Of a stretch of DNA of 64,000 bases, positions 33,870-42,402 are shown piece by piece. A program made the position numbers and the translations under genes. Under the pieces are notes generated by a model, which was not told the DNA's origin, made no database searches, and worked only from the letters and a program-made list of their open reading frames with translations. Each line of letters opens with the position of its first letter. Positions within the stretch are counted from its first letter, which is position 1. The DNA comes from Georgenia thermotolerans (lineage in GTDB: Bacteria; Actinomycetota; Actinomycetes; Actinomycetales; Actinomycetaceae), in contig NZ_VUKF01000009.1 of NCBI RefSeq assembly GCF_009193185.1, positions 46,726 through 110,725 of the forward strand, given 5' to 3'.

Positions 33870-34802
33870 ATGGCATACACAGAAGCCCGGTCGCAGCCGC
33901 CCCAGGCCGCCGCCGACACCGACCTCGCCGTCGAGATCCGGGGCCTCGAGGTGGCCTACGGCGCCACCCGGGTCCTCCGCGGCCTCGACCTGACCGTCCC
34001 GCGCGGCCAGCTCTTCGCCCTCCTCGGCCCCAACGGCGCCGGCAAGACGACGACCATCAAGGTGCTCTCCACCCTCGTGCGGCCCACCGCCGGCACCGCC
34101 CGGGTGGCCGGGCACGACGTCGTCACGGCCGCCCGGGCCGTGCGCGAGCGCATCAGCATGACCGGCCAGTACGCCGCCGTCGACGAGCGCCTCACCGGCC
34201 GGGAGAACCTCACGATGATCGCGCGGCTGCTGCACCTGCCCCGCCGCCGGGTCCGCCCGCTCGTGGGCGAGACCCTCGAGCGCTTCGACCTGGCCGACGC
34301 CGCCGACCGGGTAGCCGGGAAGTACTCCGGCGGCATGCGCCGGCGCCTCGACCTCGCGGCCAGCCTCCTCGCCGCGCCGGAGGTGCTCTTCCTCGACGAG
34401 CCCACCACCGGGCTCGACCCGCGCTCGCGGCAGGGGCTGTGGGAGATGATCCGCGACGTCGCCGCCCGCGGCACCACCATCCTCCTGACCACCCAGTACC
34501 TCGAGGAGGCCGACCGCCTCGCCGACGCCGTCGCCGTGCTCGACGGCGGCGCGATCGTCGCCCAGGGCACCGCGGCCGAGCTCAAGAGCGGCCTGGGGCA
34601 GGCCTTCGTCGAGCTCGTGCTCGCCGACGCCTCCGAGGTCCGCGTGCCCACCGACGGCTCGGTCGCCCACGTGCGCGAGGTGCTCGCCGACGTCGAGCGC
34701 CGCGGCCTCGACGTCGAGCGCTGGCAGCTGCGCGAGCCCACCCTCGACGACGTCTTCCTCCAGCTCACCGGCCACGCCGCCACCACCGAGGAGCAGAAAT
34801 GA
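33870..34802 (+). CDS. Daunorubicin-resistance type ABC transporter ATP-binding protein (DrrA-like)
   Basis: The 310-residue ATPase has Walker A GPNGAGKTT, signature YSGGMRRRLDLAASL, Walker B VLFLDEPTTGLDPRS and His in TTQYLEEADRLAD. The C-terminal extension (LDVERWQLREPTLDDVFLQL) is the DrrA-type DUF4162-like tail. It powers export of a hydrophobic compound together with the downstream ABC-2 permease, whose start overlaps its stop by four bases. Likely repressed by the divergent TetR protein. Confidence 0.92.
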   Translation: MAYTEARSQPPQAAADTDLAVEIRGLEVAYGATRVLRGLDLTVPRGQLFALLGPNGAGKTTTIKVLSTLVRPTAGTARVAGHDVVTAARAVRERISMTGQYAAVDERLTGRENLTMIARLLHLPRRRVRPLVGETLERFDLADAADRVAGKYSGGMRRRLDLAASLLAAPEVLFLDEPTTGLDPRSRQGLWEMIRDVAARGTTILLTTQYLEEADRLADAVAVLDGGAIVAQGTAAELKSGLGQAFVELVLADASEVRVPTDGSVAHVREVLADVERRGLDVERWQLREPTLDDVFLQLTGHAATTEEQK

Positions 34803-35560
34803 CCGCCATCACCCACGCCCTGCAGGACAACGCCACGCTGATCGGGCGCAGCGTGCGGGCCAGCGCCCGCGACCTCGAGTCGATCCTCGTCTCGGTGCTG
34901 CTGCCGATCATGCTCATGTGCACGTTCGTCTGGGTCTTCGGCGGGGCCCTGGATACCGGCGGGGAGTACGTCGACTACATCGTGCCGGGGGCGATCCTGC
35001 TGTGCGCCGGCTACGGCGCCGCCCAGACCGCCGTCGCCGTCGCCGGCGACATGTCCCGCGGCATCATCGACCGCTTCCGCACCATGCCGATCAGCGCCTT
35101 CGCGGTGGTCAACGGCCACGTCGTGGCCAGCCTGGCGCGCAACGCCGTCGCCACCGTGCTCGTGGTGGCCGTGGCGCTGCTGCTCGGCTTCGGCCCGACG
35201 GCGAGCCCGGGGGAGTGGCTGGCCGCCGCCGGCGTCCTCGGCCTGTACGTCCTCGCCATCTCCTGGGTCTCGGCCCTCATGGGGCTGGTGGCCGGCACCC
35301 CGGAGGCGGCCAGCGGGTTCACCTTCCTCGTGCTGTTCCTGCCCTACATCTCCAGCGCGTTCGTCCCCACCGAGACCCTGCCCGGCTGGCTGCAGGGCTT
35401 CGCCGGGCACCAGCCCGTCACGCCGGTGACCAACACCCTGCGCGAGCTCATGGTCGGCACCCCCGGCGGCGAGCCGTGGACCGCGGTCCTGTGGGGCCTG
35501 GGCCTGACGCTGCTCGGCGTCGTCGGGTCGGCGGCGCTGTTCCGGCGGAAGGGGCGCTGA
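34799..35560 (+). CDS. ABC-2 type export permease (DrrB-like)
   Basis: A 253-residue permease with six membrane segments and the family's conserved loop DMSRGIIDRFRTMPISAFAV and the C-terminal FLPYISSAFVPTETLPGWLQ. ATG 34799 overlaps the ATPase stop (ATGA). Together they form a two-gene exporter for drugs or lipophilic metabolites; the cargo is not known. Confidence 0.9.
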   Translation: MTAITHALQDNATLIGRSVRASARDLESILVSVLLPIMLMCTFVWVFGGALDTGGEYVDYIVPGAILLCAGYGAAQTAVAVAGDMSRGIIDRFRTMPISAFAVVNGHVVASLARNAVATVLVVAVALLLGFGPTASPGEWLAAAGVLGLYVLAISWVSALMGLVAGTPEAASGFTFLVLFLPYISSAFVPTETLPGWLQGFAGHQPVTPVTNTLRELMVGTPGGEPWTAVLWGLGLTLLGVVGSAALFRRKGR

Positions 35561-35567
35561 CCTGCTG

Positions 35568-35984
35568 TTACGCGGCACACTCGGTGCACACCAACTGCCC
35601 TGCGGCGTCACTGGCGAGCTGGCTGCGGTGGTGGACCAGGAAGCAGTGCGTGCACACGAACTCATCGGCCTGTTGGGGCACGACCACGACCGTGAGCTCC
35701 TCGCCCGACAGGTCCGCTCCGGGGAGCTCGAACGCGTCCGCGGCGGTGACGTCCTCTTCGTCGAGCGGTGCCCACCGCTCGACCGGGTCGCGGGCCTGAA
35801 GCTCCTCGAGGGAGCCGGCAGTGCCGTCGTCCTCGCTCTTGCGCGGCGTGTCGTAGTCGATCTCCCCGCCGCCCTGATCCGCCGCGCGTCGCCTTCGAGG
35901 CCGTGGGGCGCCACGGGGCGCCGGCTTGCCCTGGCCGTCGCTCCTCCGCGCCGGCGTGGCCGCGCCCACGAAGCTCACGTTCAT
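35568..35984 (-). CDS. DUF4193 family protein with zinc-ribbon-like cysteines and an extended N-terminus
   Basis: The last 100 of 138 residues match the actinobacterial DUF4193 pattern: DYDTPRKSEDD, ELPGADLSGEEL, VVPQQADEFVCTHCFLVHHR and LVCTECAA. The two CxxC pairs can bind zinc. The family is normally about 100 residues and starts just before DYD; here no start codon is available at that place, and instead 38 residues rich in Arg, Pro and Gly come first, beginning at ATG 35984 behind GGGGGA. Function is unknown; this looks like a second, modified copy of a family usually encoded once near housekeeping genes. Confidence 0.82.
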   Translation of the reverse strand: MNVSFVGAATPARRSDGQGKPAPRGAPRPRRRRAADQGGGEIDYDTPRKSEDDGTAGSLEELQARDPVERWAPLDEEDVTAADAFELPGADLSGEELTVVVVPQQADEFVCTHCFLVHHRSQLASDAAGQLVCTECAA

Positions 35985-36210
35985 GGCGCCATCCCCCAGG
36001 GGTAGCTACCTGTCCCACCGTTTTCACGAACAGTCCTTGTATTAACTCTCGGGAAGTCGGAGGATGCAAGGGCCGACGGTGGGAGGCAGACGTGACCTAC
36101 GGGATGGGTGCCCAGGCACCGGCGTCAAGAGCCGGGGTCGGCGTGGACGGGGCGTCGGCGAGGGCGCGGACCTGGCCCCGTCGGGCACGGCCCCGTGTGG
36201 TCCGCCGCGC

Positions 36211-36885
36211 TCACGTCGCCGTGAACTGGACCAGGCATCCCTGCGGGGTCGCGAAGGGCACCAGGCGGGTGACCTCCACGGGCGCACCGAGGCGCTCGAG
36301 CACCCCGCGGATCAGTCCGAGCTGGAGCGAGCAGACGACGTCGCGGTGCTCCTGGGCCACCTCCAGGAAGGGGCAGTGCCGCTGCATCATGGACAGCTGG
36401 TGGCGGTCCGAGGTGATCTGGGGGTCGAAGCCGATGCTGGCGAGTGCCTCCGCCAGCATGGTGATCGCTCCTGCCGCGTCAGGGGCCGGGCCGGTCCACG
36501 CCTGCATCAGGCGCCGCGCCCAAGCCTGCCCGGCCTGCTCGGTCAGCTCGGGCGACCCCGGTACCCGGTCGGCGAGGACGTCAGCCAGCACCTGCGCCAG
36601 TGCCCGGAAGTCCCGTCGTGTGCCGAGGGCGTTGGGGTGCGGAGCCGCGGTGAAGCGCAGCGGCGGGCGCCCGGGAACGCTCGGGTGCGCGACCTCGCGG
36701 TGGACCAGGCCGTCCTCCTCGAGCCGGCCGAGGTGGAACCGGACCGTGTTCGGGTGCAGGCCGAGCCGCGTGGCGAGCTCGTGCACGCCGAGACCTTCCG
36801 GCGAGTCACGCAGCGCGCGCAGGACGCGGACACGGCTGGAGACGGCGCCGGTGAGGTCCGGGTCCACCTCGCCGGTAGTTCGCAC
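36211..36885 (-). CDS. HTH regulator with C-terminal cysteines (SufR/DeoR-like winged helix)
   Basis: A 224-residue regulator. The N-terminal winged helix ([40 protein letters not shown]) is of the ArsR/SufR type. The C-terminal part has [20 protein letters not shown] and a late Cys in [11 protein letters not shown]; three spaced cysteines suggest an iron-sulfur or metal ligand set as in SufR, though the spacing (13 residues between the first two) is not identical. It is divergent from ctaD with 98 bases between, so redox-, oxygen- or NO-dependent control of that oxidase gene is plausible. Confidence 0.8.
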   Translation of the reverse strand: MRTTGEVDPDLTGAVSSRVRVLRALRDSPEGLGVHELATRLGLHPNTVRFHLGRLEEDGLVHREVAHPSVPGRPPLRFTAAPHPNALGTRRDFRALAQVLADVLADRVPGSPELTEQAGQAWARRLMQAWTGPAPDAAGAITMLAEALASIGFDPQITSDRHQLSMMQRHCPFLEVAQEHRDVVCSLQLGLIRGVLERLGAPVEVTRLVPFATPQGCLVQFTAT

Positions 36886-36983
36886 CCGACCATCGTCTCA
36901 CCCACGGCAGACCAGAGCGCTGCCGGTGCCACGTCCCGTCACGTGCGTTTTCCGCGCTCCGGCTAGCAGCCCTGAGGGGGCCG

Positions 36984-38672
36984 ATGATGATGGCTACCAC
37001 CGCTGAGCTTCGCACCCACCTCGTGCCGGGGCTCCGACCCCGCAAGCAGGGGTGGGGTAAGACGCTGGTCTCCTGGATCACGTCCACCGACCACAAGGTG
37101 ATCGGCTACCTGTATCTGGTCACCTCGTTCGTGTTCTTCATGATCGGCGGCGTGCTGGCACTGCTCATCCGGGCCGAGCTGTTCGAGCCCGGGCTGCAGC
37201 TCGTGCAGTCCCCCGAGCAGTACAACCAGCTGTTCACGATGCACGGCACGATCATGATGCTGCTGTTCGCGACGCCCCTGTTCACGGGGATCGCCAACAT
37301 CACGGTGCCGCTGCAGATCGGCGCCCCGGACGTGGCCTTCCCGCGGCTGAACATGCTCTCGTACTGGCTCTATCTCTTCGGCGGCCTCATCGTCGTGGCC
37401 GGCTTCCTCACGCCCAAGGGCGCGGCGAGCTTCGGCTGGACGGCCTACAACCCGCTGTCCAACGCCGTCTACTCCCCGGGTCTGGGCGGCGACCTGTGGG
37501 TCCTCGGCCTGGCGATGACCGGCTTCGCGACGATCTTCGGTGCGGTGAACTTCGTCGCCACGATCATCACCCTGCGCGCGCCGGGCATGACCATGTTCCG
37601 GATGCCGATCTTCACCTGGAACGCCCTGATCACGTCCCTCTTGGTGCTCATGGCCTTCCCGGTGCTGGCCGCGGCCCTGTTCGGGCTCGCCATCGACCGC
37701 ATCGCCGGCGGCCAGGTCTACAACCCCGACGCGGGCGGGGCGCTGCTGTGGCAGCACCTGTTCTGGTTCTTCGGCCACCCGGAGGTCTACATCATCGCGC
37801 TGCCGTTCTTCGGCATCGTCACGGAGGTGCTCCCGGTCTTCTCCCGCAAACCGGTCTTCGGCTACAAGGGGCTGGTGTTCGCCACCATCGCGATCGCGGC
37901 GCTGTCGGTGACCGTGTGGGCGCACCACATGTTCACCACCGGCGGCGTCATGCTGAGCTTCTTCTCGTTCATGAGCATGCTCATCGCGGTGCCCACCGGG
38001 ATGAAGTTCTTCAACTGGGTCGGCACGCTGTGGCGCGGCAGGCTCACCTTCGAGACGCCGATGCTGTTCTCGCTGGGCTTCCTCGTGACCTTTCTCTTCG
38101 GCGGCCTGACCGGGGTGATCATCGCCAGCCCGCCGATGGACTTCCAGGTGCACGACACCTACTTCATCGTCGCGCACTTCCACTACGTCGTGTTCGGCAC
38201 CGTGGTCTTCGCGATGTACTCCGGCTTCTACTTCTGGTGGCCGAAATGGACGGGCCGGATGCTCGACGAGCGCCTGGGCAAGGTCAACTTCTGGCTGCTG
38301 TTCATCGGCTTCCAGACGACCTTCCTGGTCCAGCACTGGCTCGGCGCCCAGGGCATGCCGCGCCGCTACGCCGACTACCTGCCCGAGGACGGCGTCCAGC
38401 TCTACCACCAGATCTCCACGGTCGGTGCCGCGATCCTGGCACTGTCCACGCTGCCGTTCCTCTACAACGTCTACAAGACCCAGCGCGGCCCCCGTACCGT
38501 GTTCGTCGATGACCCCTGGGGGTTTGGCGGCTCCCTGGAGTGGGCCACCGCGTGCCCGGTCCCGCGCCACAACTTCACCGTGCTGCCGCGCATTCGCTCC
38601 GAGCGCCCCGCCTTCGACCTGCACCACCCCGAGGTGGCAGCCCTGGACGGCGGTCATCGTGCACCAGCATGA
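36984..38672 (+). CDS. ctaD: Cytochrome c oxidase subunit I (aa3 type), stand-alone copy
   Basis: A 562-residue, 12-helix integral membrane protein. All metal ligands are present: His87 in FTMHGTIMM (heme a), His265 with Tyr269 in FFGHPEVY (CuB and cross-linked Tyr), His314-His315 in AHHMFTTGG (CuB), His398 (heme a3) and His400 (heme a) in [13 protein letters not shown] 36984 is the first of three tandem ATGs after GAGGGGG. No subunit II, III or bc1 gene is nearby, so the partners must come from elsewhere. Its divergent HTH regulator points to conditional use. Confidence 0.95.
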   Translation: MMMATTAELRTHLVPGLRPRKQGWGKTLVSWITSTDHKVIGYLYLVTSFVFFMIGGVLALLIRAELFEPGLQLVQSPEQYNQLFTMHGTIMMLLFATPLFTGIANITVPLQIGAPDVAFPRLNMLSYWLYLFGGLIVVAGFLTPKGAASFGWTAYNPLSNAVYSPGLGGDLWVLGLAMTGFATIFGAVNFVATIITLRAPGMTMFRMPIFTWNALITSLLVLMAFPVLAAALFGLAIDRIAGGQVYNPDAGGALLWQHLFWFFGHPEVYIIALPFFGIVTEVLPVFSRKPVFGYKGLVFATIAIAALSVTVWAHHMFTTGGVMLSFFSFMSMLIAVPTGMKFFNWVGTLWRGRLTFETPMLFSLGFLVTFLFGGLTGVIIASPPMDFQVHDTYFIVAHFHYVVFGTVVFAMYSGFYFWWPKWTGRMLDERLGKVNFWLLFIGFQTTFLVQHWLGAQGMPRRYADYLPEDGVQLYHQISTVGAAILALSTLPFLYNVYKTQRGPRTVFVDDPWGFGGSLEWATACPVPRHNFTVLPRIRSERPAFDLHHPEVAALDGGHRAPA

Positions 38673-39033
38673 GGTGAAGATCCGTCGCGCGTACGAGGAG
38701 CCGACGAGGGCCGATGGTGTCCGCGTGCTGGTCGACCGCCTCTGGCCCCGGGGACTGAGCAAGGACAGAGCCGATCTGGACGAATGGTGCAAGACCATCG
38801 CACCGTCGACGGGGCTACGTCAGTGGTACGACCACGATCCGGCGCGCTTCGAGGAGTTCGCGCGCCGTTACCGCGGCGAGCTGGAGGAGCCCGAGCGCGC
38901 CGCGGCCCTCGAGCACCTCCGCGACCTGGCGCGGCGCGGGCCCCTGACGCTGATCACCGCCACCAAGCACGCCGACATCAGCGAAGCCCAGGTCCTCGCC
39001 ACCCTGCTTCAGGTCCGAATCCCCAGTCCCTGA
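38659..39033 (+). CDS. DUF488 family protein
   Basis: A 124-residue protein with the family pattern [56 protein letters not shown] and [18 protein letters not shown]. The function of DUF488 proteins is not established; they are often found with redox or heme genes. GTG 38659 overlaps the ctaD end by 14 bases; GTG 38674, one base after the ctaD stop, is the alternative start and leaves the conserved part intact. Either way it is coupled to ctaD. Confidence 0.82.
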   Translation: MHQHEVKIRRAYEEPTRADGVRVLVDRLWPRGLSKDRADLDEWCKTIAPSTGLRQWYDHDPARFEEFARRYRGELEEPERAAALEHLRDLARRGPLTLITATKHADISEAQVLATLLQVRIPSP

Positions 39034-39066
39034 CCACGAGACCCGCGAATCGAGGGGAAAGAAGCC

Positions 39067-39495
39067 ATGGACGAGACGATGTACCACCGCACCACTCCCG
39101 AGCTGGCCGCTCGACGCCGAGAGCTCGCGCCGGCCGTTCATGCGGCGTTCGAGGAGTTCAGTCGCGCAGTGTTCGCCGACGGTGCGCTGCCCGAGAGGAC
39201 CAAACAGCTGATCGCCGTCGCGGTCGCGCACGTGACCCAGTGCCCGTACTGCATCGAGGGGCACGCCAAGCTCGCCCAGCGCAGGGGAGCGAGCCCGGAG
39301 GAGATCATGGAGGCCATCTGGGTGGCCGCCGAGATGCGCGCCGGCGGCGCCTACGCCCACGCCACCTTGGCGCTGCATGCCATCGGCCACGATGCGCCTC
39401 GGACGGCCGGAGCTCGTCGTGACACGCCGGCCGAGGCCGGGGTCCGGCATCCATCCGCGGTGCGCGAGGGGGTCGCACCGGGTACGCACGCCTGA
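39067..39495 (+). CDS. Carboxymuconolactone decarboxylase / AhpD-like protein
   Basis: A 142-residue all-helical protein with the peroxidase-type CxxC site in VTQCPYCIEGHAKLAQ (Cys59, Cys62, His66), as in AhpD and other CMD-fold proteins. Such proteins reduce peroxides or act as thiol reductants. The C-terminal about 35 residues after HAIGHDA are low complexity and outside the fold. ATG 39067 follows GAGGGGAAAG. It is third in the ctaD run and its stop overlaps the next gene by one base. Confidence 0.87.
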   Translation: MDETMYHRTTPELAARRRELAPAVHAAFEEFSRAVFADGALPERTKQLIAVAVAHVTQCPYCIEGHAKLAQRRGASPEEIMEAIWVAAEMRAGGAYAHATLALHAIGHDAPRTAGARRDTPAEAGVRHPSAVREGVAPGTHA

Positions 39496-39983
39496 TGCTG
39501 ACCCAGATGAGCGATCAGGACCTGCGGGTCCGCTGGGCCGCGATGCGGCCGGGCGCGGTCGTCGGTTTCCTGTGCATCGTCATCGGCGGCCTGGTCGCCG
39601 CCGTCACCGGACCGACCGGTCTCGAGCACGGCTCGTGGGCCGCCGCGTATCTCGTGCTCGTCGCGGGGGTGGCCCAGCTCGGGCTGTTTGCGGGCCAGGC
39701 GTGGCTCGCGGCGCGGCCGCCGACGCGCCGGACGGTGGGCTGGGAGCTCGCGGCGTGGAACGCCGGCAACGTCGCCGTGCTGGCCGGGACCTTCGCCGGC
39801 GCGGTGCCGCCCGTCGTCGCCGGCGGGGTGGCCCTGGTCGTCGCGCTCGTGCTGTTCCTGCGCGGGGTCAGGGCGCCGCGGCCGGGATGGACCGCGTGGC
39901 TCGCGGCCTACCGGCTTCTCGCGGGTGTCATCGCCGTCAGCATCCCGGTCGGCCTCGTGCTGTCCGCCGTACGTCACGGCTGA
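39495..39983 (+). CDS. Uncharacterised four-segment membrane protein
   Basis: A 162-residue protein with about four hydrophobic helices (VVGFLCIVIGGLVAAVTG, WAAAYLVLVAGVAQLGLFAG, VPPVVAGGVALVVALVLFL, LLAGVIAVSIPVGLVLSAV). Its ATG lies in a TGATG overlap with the AhpD-like gene, so it is co-translated with it. No family recognised; it may be a membrane partner of the upstream redox protein. Confidence 0.7.
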   Translation: MLTQMSDQDLRVRWAAMRPGAVVGFLCIVIGGLVAAVTGPTGLEHGSWAAAYLVLVAGVAQLGLFAGQAWLAARPPTRRTVGWELAAWNAGNVAVLAGTFAGAVPPVVAGGVALVVALVLFLRGVRAPRPGWTAWLAAYRLLAGVIAVSIPVGLVLSAVRHG

Positions 39984-40078
39984 GCGCGGCGCCACCCTGC
40001 TGCGAAAAGCGTAGCCATGCGGCCCTCGCTCGACGGTTTCCGTTGGCTGACGGCCGATTGACTGCCAGTATCAGTCCC

Positions 40079-41446
40079 GTGACGATCAACGGCCGCGTCT
40101 CCTTCTGGTACGGCGGCGACCTGCCCGCCCCCCGCCCCGCCCTGCTCGGCCCCCGGCGTGCCGACGTCGCCATCGTCGGCGCCGGCTACACCGGGCTGTG
40201 GACGGCGTACTACCTCAAGAAGGCGCGGCCCGACCTCGACGTCGTCGTCCTCGAGCGCCGCTTCGCCGGCTACGGCGCCTCGGGCCGCAACGGCGGCTGG
40301 CTGACCAACACCATCACCGGTGGGCGCGACGGCTACGTGCGCACCCACGGCCGCGCCGTCGTCGGCCGCTTCCAGACGCTGATGAACGAGGCGGTCGACG
40401 AGGTCATCGCCGTCGCCGCCGCGGAGGGCATCGACGCCGACATCGCCAAGGGCGGCGAGCTCACCGTCGCTCGCACCCCGGCCCAGCTGACCCGGCTGCA
40501 CGCCCTCGCCGCCGCCGAGGCCGCCTGGCCCGAGGGCGGCTCGGTGCTGCTCGACGCCGCCGCCACCCGGGCCCGGCTCGACGTCGCCGGCGCGCTCGGC
40601 GCCCTGCACCACCCGCACGCCGCCCGGGTCCAGCCCGCCCGGCTCGTCCGGGGCCTGGCGGCCGCCGTCGAGCGGCTGGGCGTGCCGATCTACGAGGGCA
40701 CCGCGGTGCGCGAGATCCGCCCGCACCTGGCCCGCACCGACGCCGGCGACGTCGAGGCCGACGTCGTCGTGCGCGCGACCGAGGGCTTCACCGCCGACCT
40801 GCCCGGGCTGCACCGGCTCTGGCTGCCGATGAACTCCTCGATGATCGCCACCGAGCCGCTGCCGCCCGAGGTGTGGGAGCGCCTGGGATGGGCAGGGCGC
40901 GACGTCGTCGCCGACATGGCCCACGTGTACATGTACGCCCAGCGCACCGCCGACGACCGCATCGCCCTCGGCGGGCGCGGCGTGCCCTACCGCTACGGCT
41001 CGCGCACCGGGGCGGACGGGGCGACGCCGGAGCGCACGGGGGCCGTGCTCCTGGCGATTCTCGAGGACATGTTCCCCGCCGCGCGCGGCGCCGCCGTCGA
41101 CCACGTCTGGTCCGGGGTGCTCGGGGTGCCGCGGGACTGGAGGGCCACCGTGGGGCTCGACCCGGCCAGCGGGCTGGCGTGGGCGGGCGGGTACGTCGGC
41201 ACCGGGGTGACGACGACGAACCTGGCCGCCCGCACGCTCCGGGACCTGATCCTCGGCGAGGACACCGAGCTGGTGCGGATGCCGTGGGTGGGGCGCCGGG
41301 CCCGGCGCTGGGAGGTCGAGCCGCTGCGCTGGCTGGCGGTGCGGGCGGTCTACGGCGCCTACCGCGCCGCCGACCGCGCCGAGGCGCGCGGGACGGCGCG
41401 CACCGCCGTCGCCGCCCGGGTGGCCGACGTCGTCGCCGGGCGGTGA
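40079..41446 (+). CDS. FAD-dependent oxidoreductase (DadA/glycine oxidase family)
   Basis: The 455-residue enzyme has a DAO-type flavin fold: RADVAIVGAGYTGLWTAYYL, the ERRFAGYGASGRNGGWLTNT motif, and near the C-terminus GLAWAGGYVGTGVTTTNLAA. This layout is that of PuuB/OrdL-like oxidases of gamma-glutamyl-polyamines or small amines; the substrate is not fixed. GTG 40079 has no ribosome site; CAGTAT lies a few bases upstream, so the mRNA may be leaderless. A 95-base gap separates it from the preceding membrane protein. Confidence 0.87.
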   Translation: MTINGRVSFWYGGDLPAPRPALLGPRRADVAIVGAGYTGLWTAYYLKKARPDLDVVVLERRFAGYGASGRNGGWLTNTITGGRDGYVRTHGRAVVGRFQTLMNEAVDEVIAVAAAEGIDADIAKGGELTVARTPAQLTRLHALAAAEAAWPEGGSVLLDAAATRARLDVAGALGALHHPHAARVQPARLVRGLAAAVERLGVPIYEGTAVREIRPHLARTDAGDVEADVVVRATEGFTADLPGLHRLWLPMNSSMIATEPLPPEVWERLGWAGRDVVADMAHVYMYAQRTADDRIALGGRGVPYRYGSRTGADGATPERTGAVLLAILEDMFPAARGAAVDHVWSGVLGVPRDWRATVGLDPASGLAWAGGYVGTGVTTTNLAARTLRDLILGEDTELVRMPWVGRRARRWEVEPLRWLAVRAVYGAYRAADRAEARGTARTAVAARVADVVAGR

Positions 41447-41527
41447 GGCGCGGGCGTGCCTGCCCGGCGTGAGGGCTCGCGCGGGGCGTGCGCAGCCGGC
41501 ACGTGCCTGTCGCCACACCTCCCATAG

Positions 41528-41556
41528 TTGATACTTCAAGCAATGGCGGGTTACGG
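41528..41556 (+). promoter_or_regulatory. Promoter of the DoxX gene
   Basis: TTGATA (41528-41533) and TTACGG (41551-41556) are 17 bases apart. TTGA-TACT-TCAA, an inverted repeat, overlaps the -35 box, a place and shape that would suit a MarR-type redox repressor. The 287-base gap 41447-41733 otherwise shows no gene. Confidence 0.5.
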
Positions 41557-41733
41557 TGCTGGCGGCTGGCCGGCACCGGGGGGCGTGCGGAGCGAAGCCT
41601 GGAGCCTCCCCGTGCGCAGCTGGGGACGTGAACCCGACCGGTGTCACCCGCGCTCTGCGGCGTGCCGGTCCTCGTGCCCGCACTGACCGACCGGCGCCCG
41701 TGCGCCGGTTGCCGACGACGCAAAGGACCCACC

Positions 41734-42201
41734 ATGACCCTCATCAAGCTTCCCCGCGCCCTGCGCGAGGCCTTCCTGCTGCTGGCCCGCGTGGGACTTG
41801 GCGCGGTCTTCCTGGCCCACGGCCTGCAGAAGTTCGTCAGCAACGGCATGGGCGCCACCGCCGAGGGCTTCGCCGCAATGGGCGTGCCCGCGCCCGCGCT
41901 GTCGGCGTGGTTCGCCGCGCTCGTCGAGACCGTCGGCGGCGCCGCGCTGATCCTCGGGGCGCTCACCCCGGTGTTCGCCCTGCTCCTGGCCATCAACATG
42001 ATCGGCGCCCTGGTCCTCGTCCACCTGCCCCAGGGCCTGTGGGTGACGGACAACGGCTACGAGCTCGTGCTCGGGCTGGCCGCCGGTGCGCTGGCCCTGG
42101 CGGCCGCCGGCGCCGGGCGGTTCAGCGTCGACGGCCTGCTCGGCAAGCGGTCGACCGACGCGGCCGAGGTCGCCCGGGAGGGCGTGCTCGCCGGCCGCTG
42201 A
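41734..42201 (+). CDS. DoxX family membrane protein
   Basis: A 155-residue protein with four membrane helices, starting LLLARVGLGAVFLAHGLQKF, with VSNGMGATAEGFAAMGVPAP and VETVGGAALILGALTPVFAL following. This is the DoxX pattern seen in subunits of quinone oxidases and in thiol-redox complexes of actinobacteria. ATG 41734 follows AAAGGACC. It seems to be a single-gene unit, with its own promoter and a terminator at 42217-42249. Confidence 0.9.
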   Translation: MTLIKLPRALREAFLLLARVGLGAVFLAHGLQKFVSNGMGATAEGFAAMGVPAPALSAWFAALVETVGGAALILGALTPVFALLLAINMIGALVLVHLPQGLWVTDNGYELVLGLAAGALALAAAGAGRFSVDGLLGKRSTDAAEVAREGVLAGR

Positions 42202-42216
42202 TCCCGGATCGGCAGG

Positions 42217-42249
42217 GGCGGGGCCACCGGTGTGCCGGTCGGCCCCGCC
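42217..42249 (+). terminator. Hairpin terminator after the DoxX gene
   Basis: GGCGGGGCC (42217-42225) pairs with GGCCCCGCC (42241-42249), and ACCGG/CCGGT (42226-42230 with 42235-42239) continues the stem after a one-base bulge, closing a TGTG loop. It lies 16 bases past the DoxX stop. Confidence 0.7.
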
Positions 42250-42402
42250 TCGCTGTCTCCGCGGGCAGGTGTCCACCTCGCCGTCTCCGCCTCGCCGTCA
42301 CGGCGGCCGGGTGTCCACGCCGTGGTCACCGCTCGCTCCGCCGTCGGGGCTTCTTAGGATGCCGGGAGTGACCGTTGCCACCGTGCTGCCCGAGGTGTCC
42401 CG

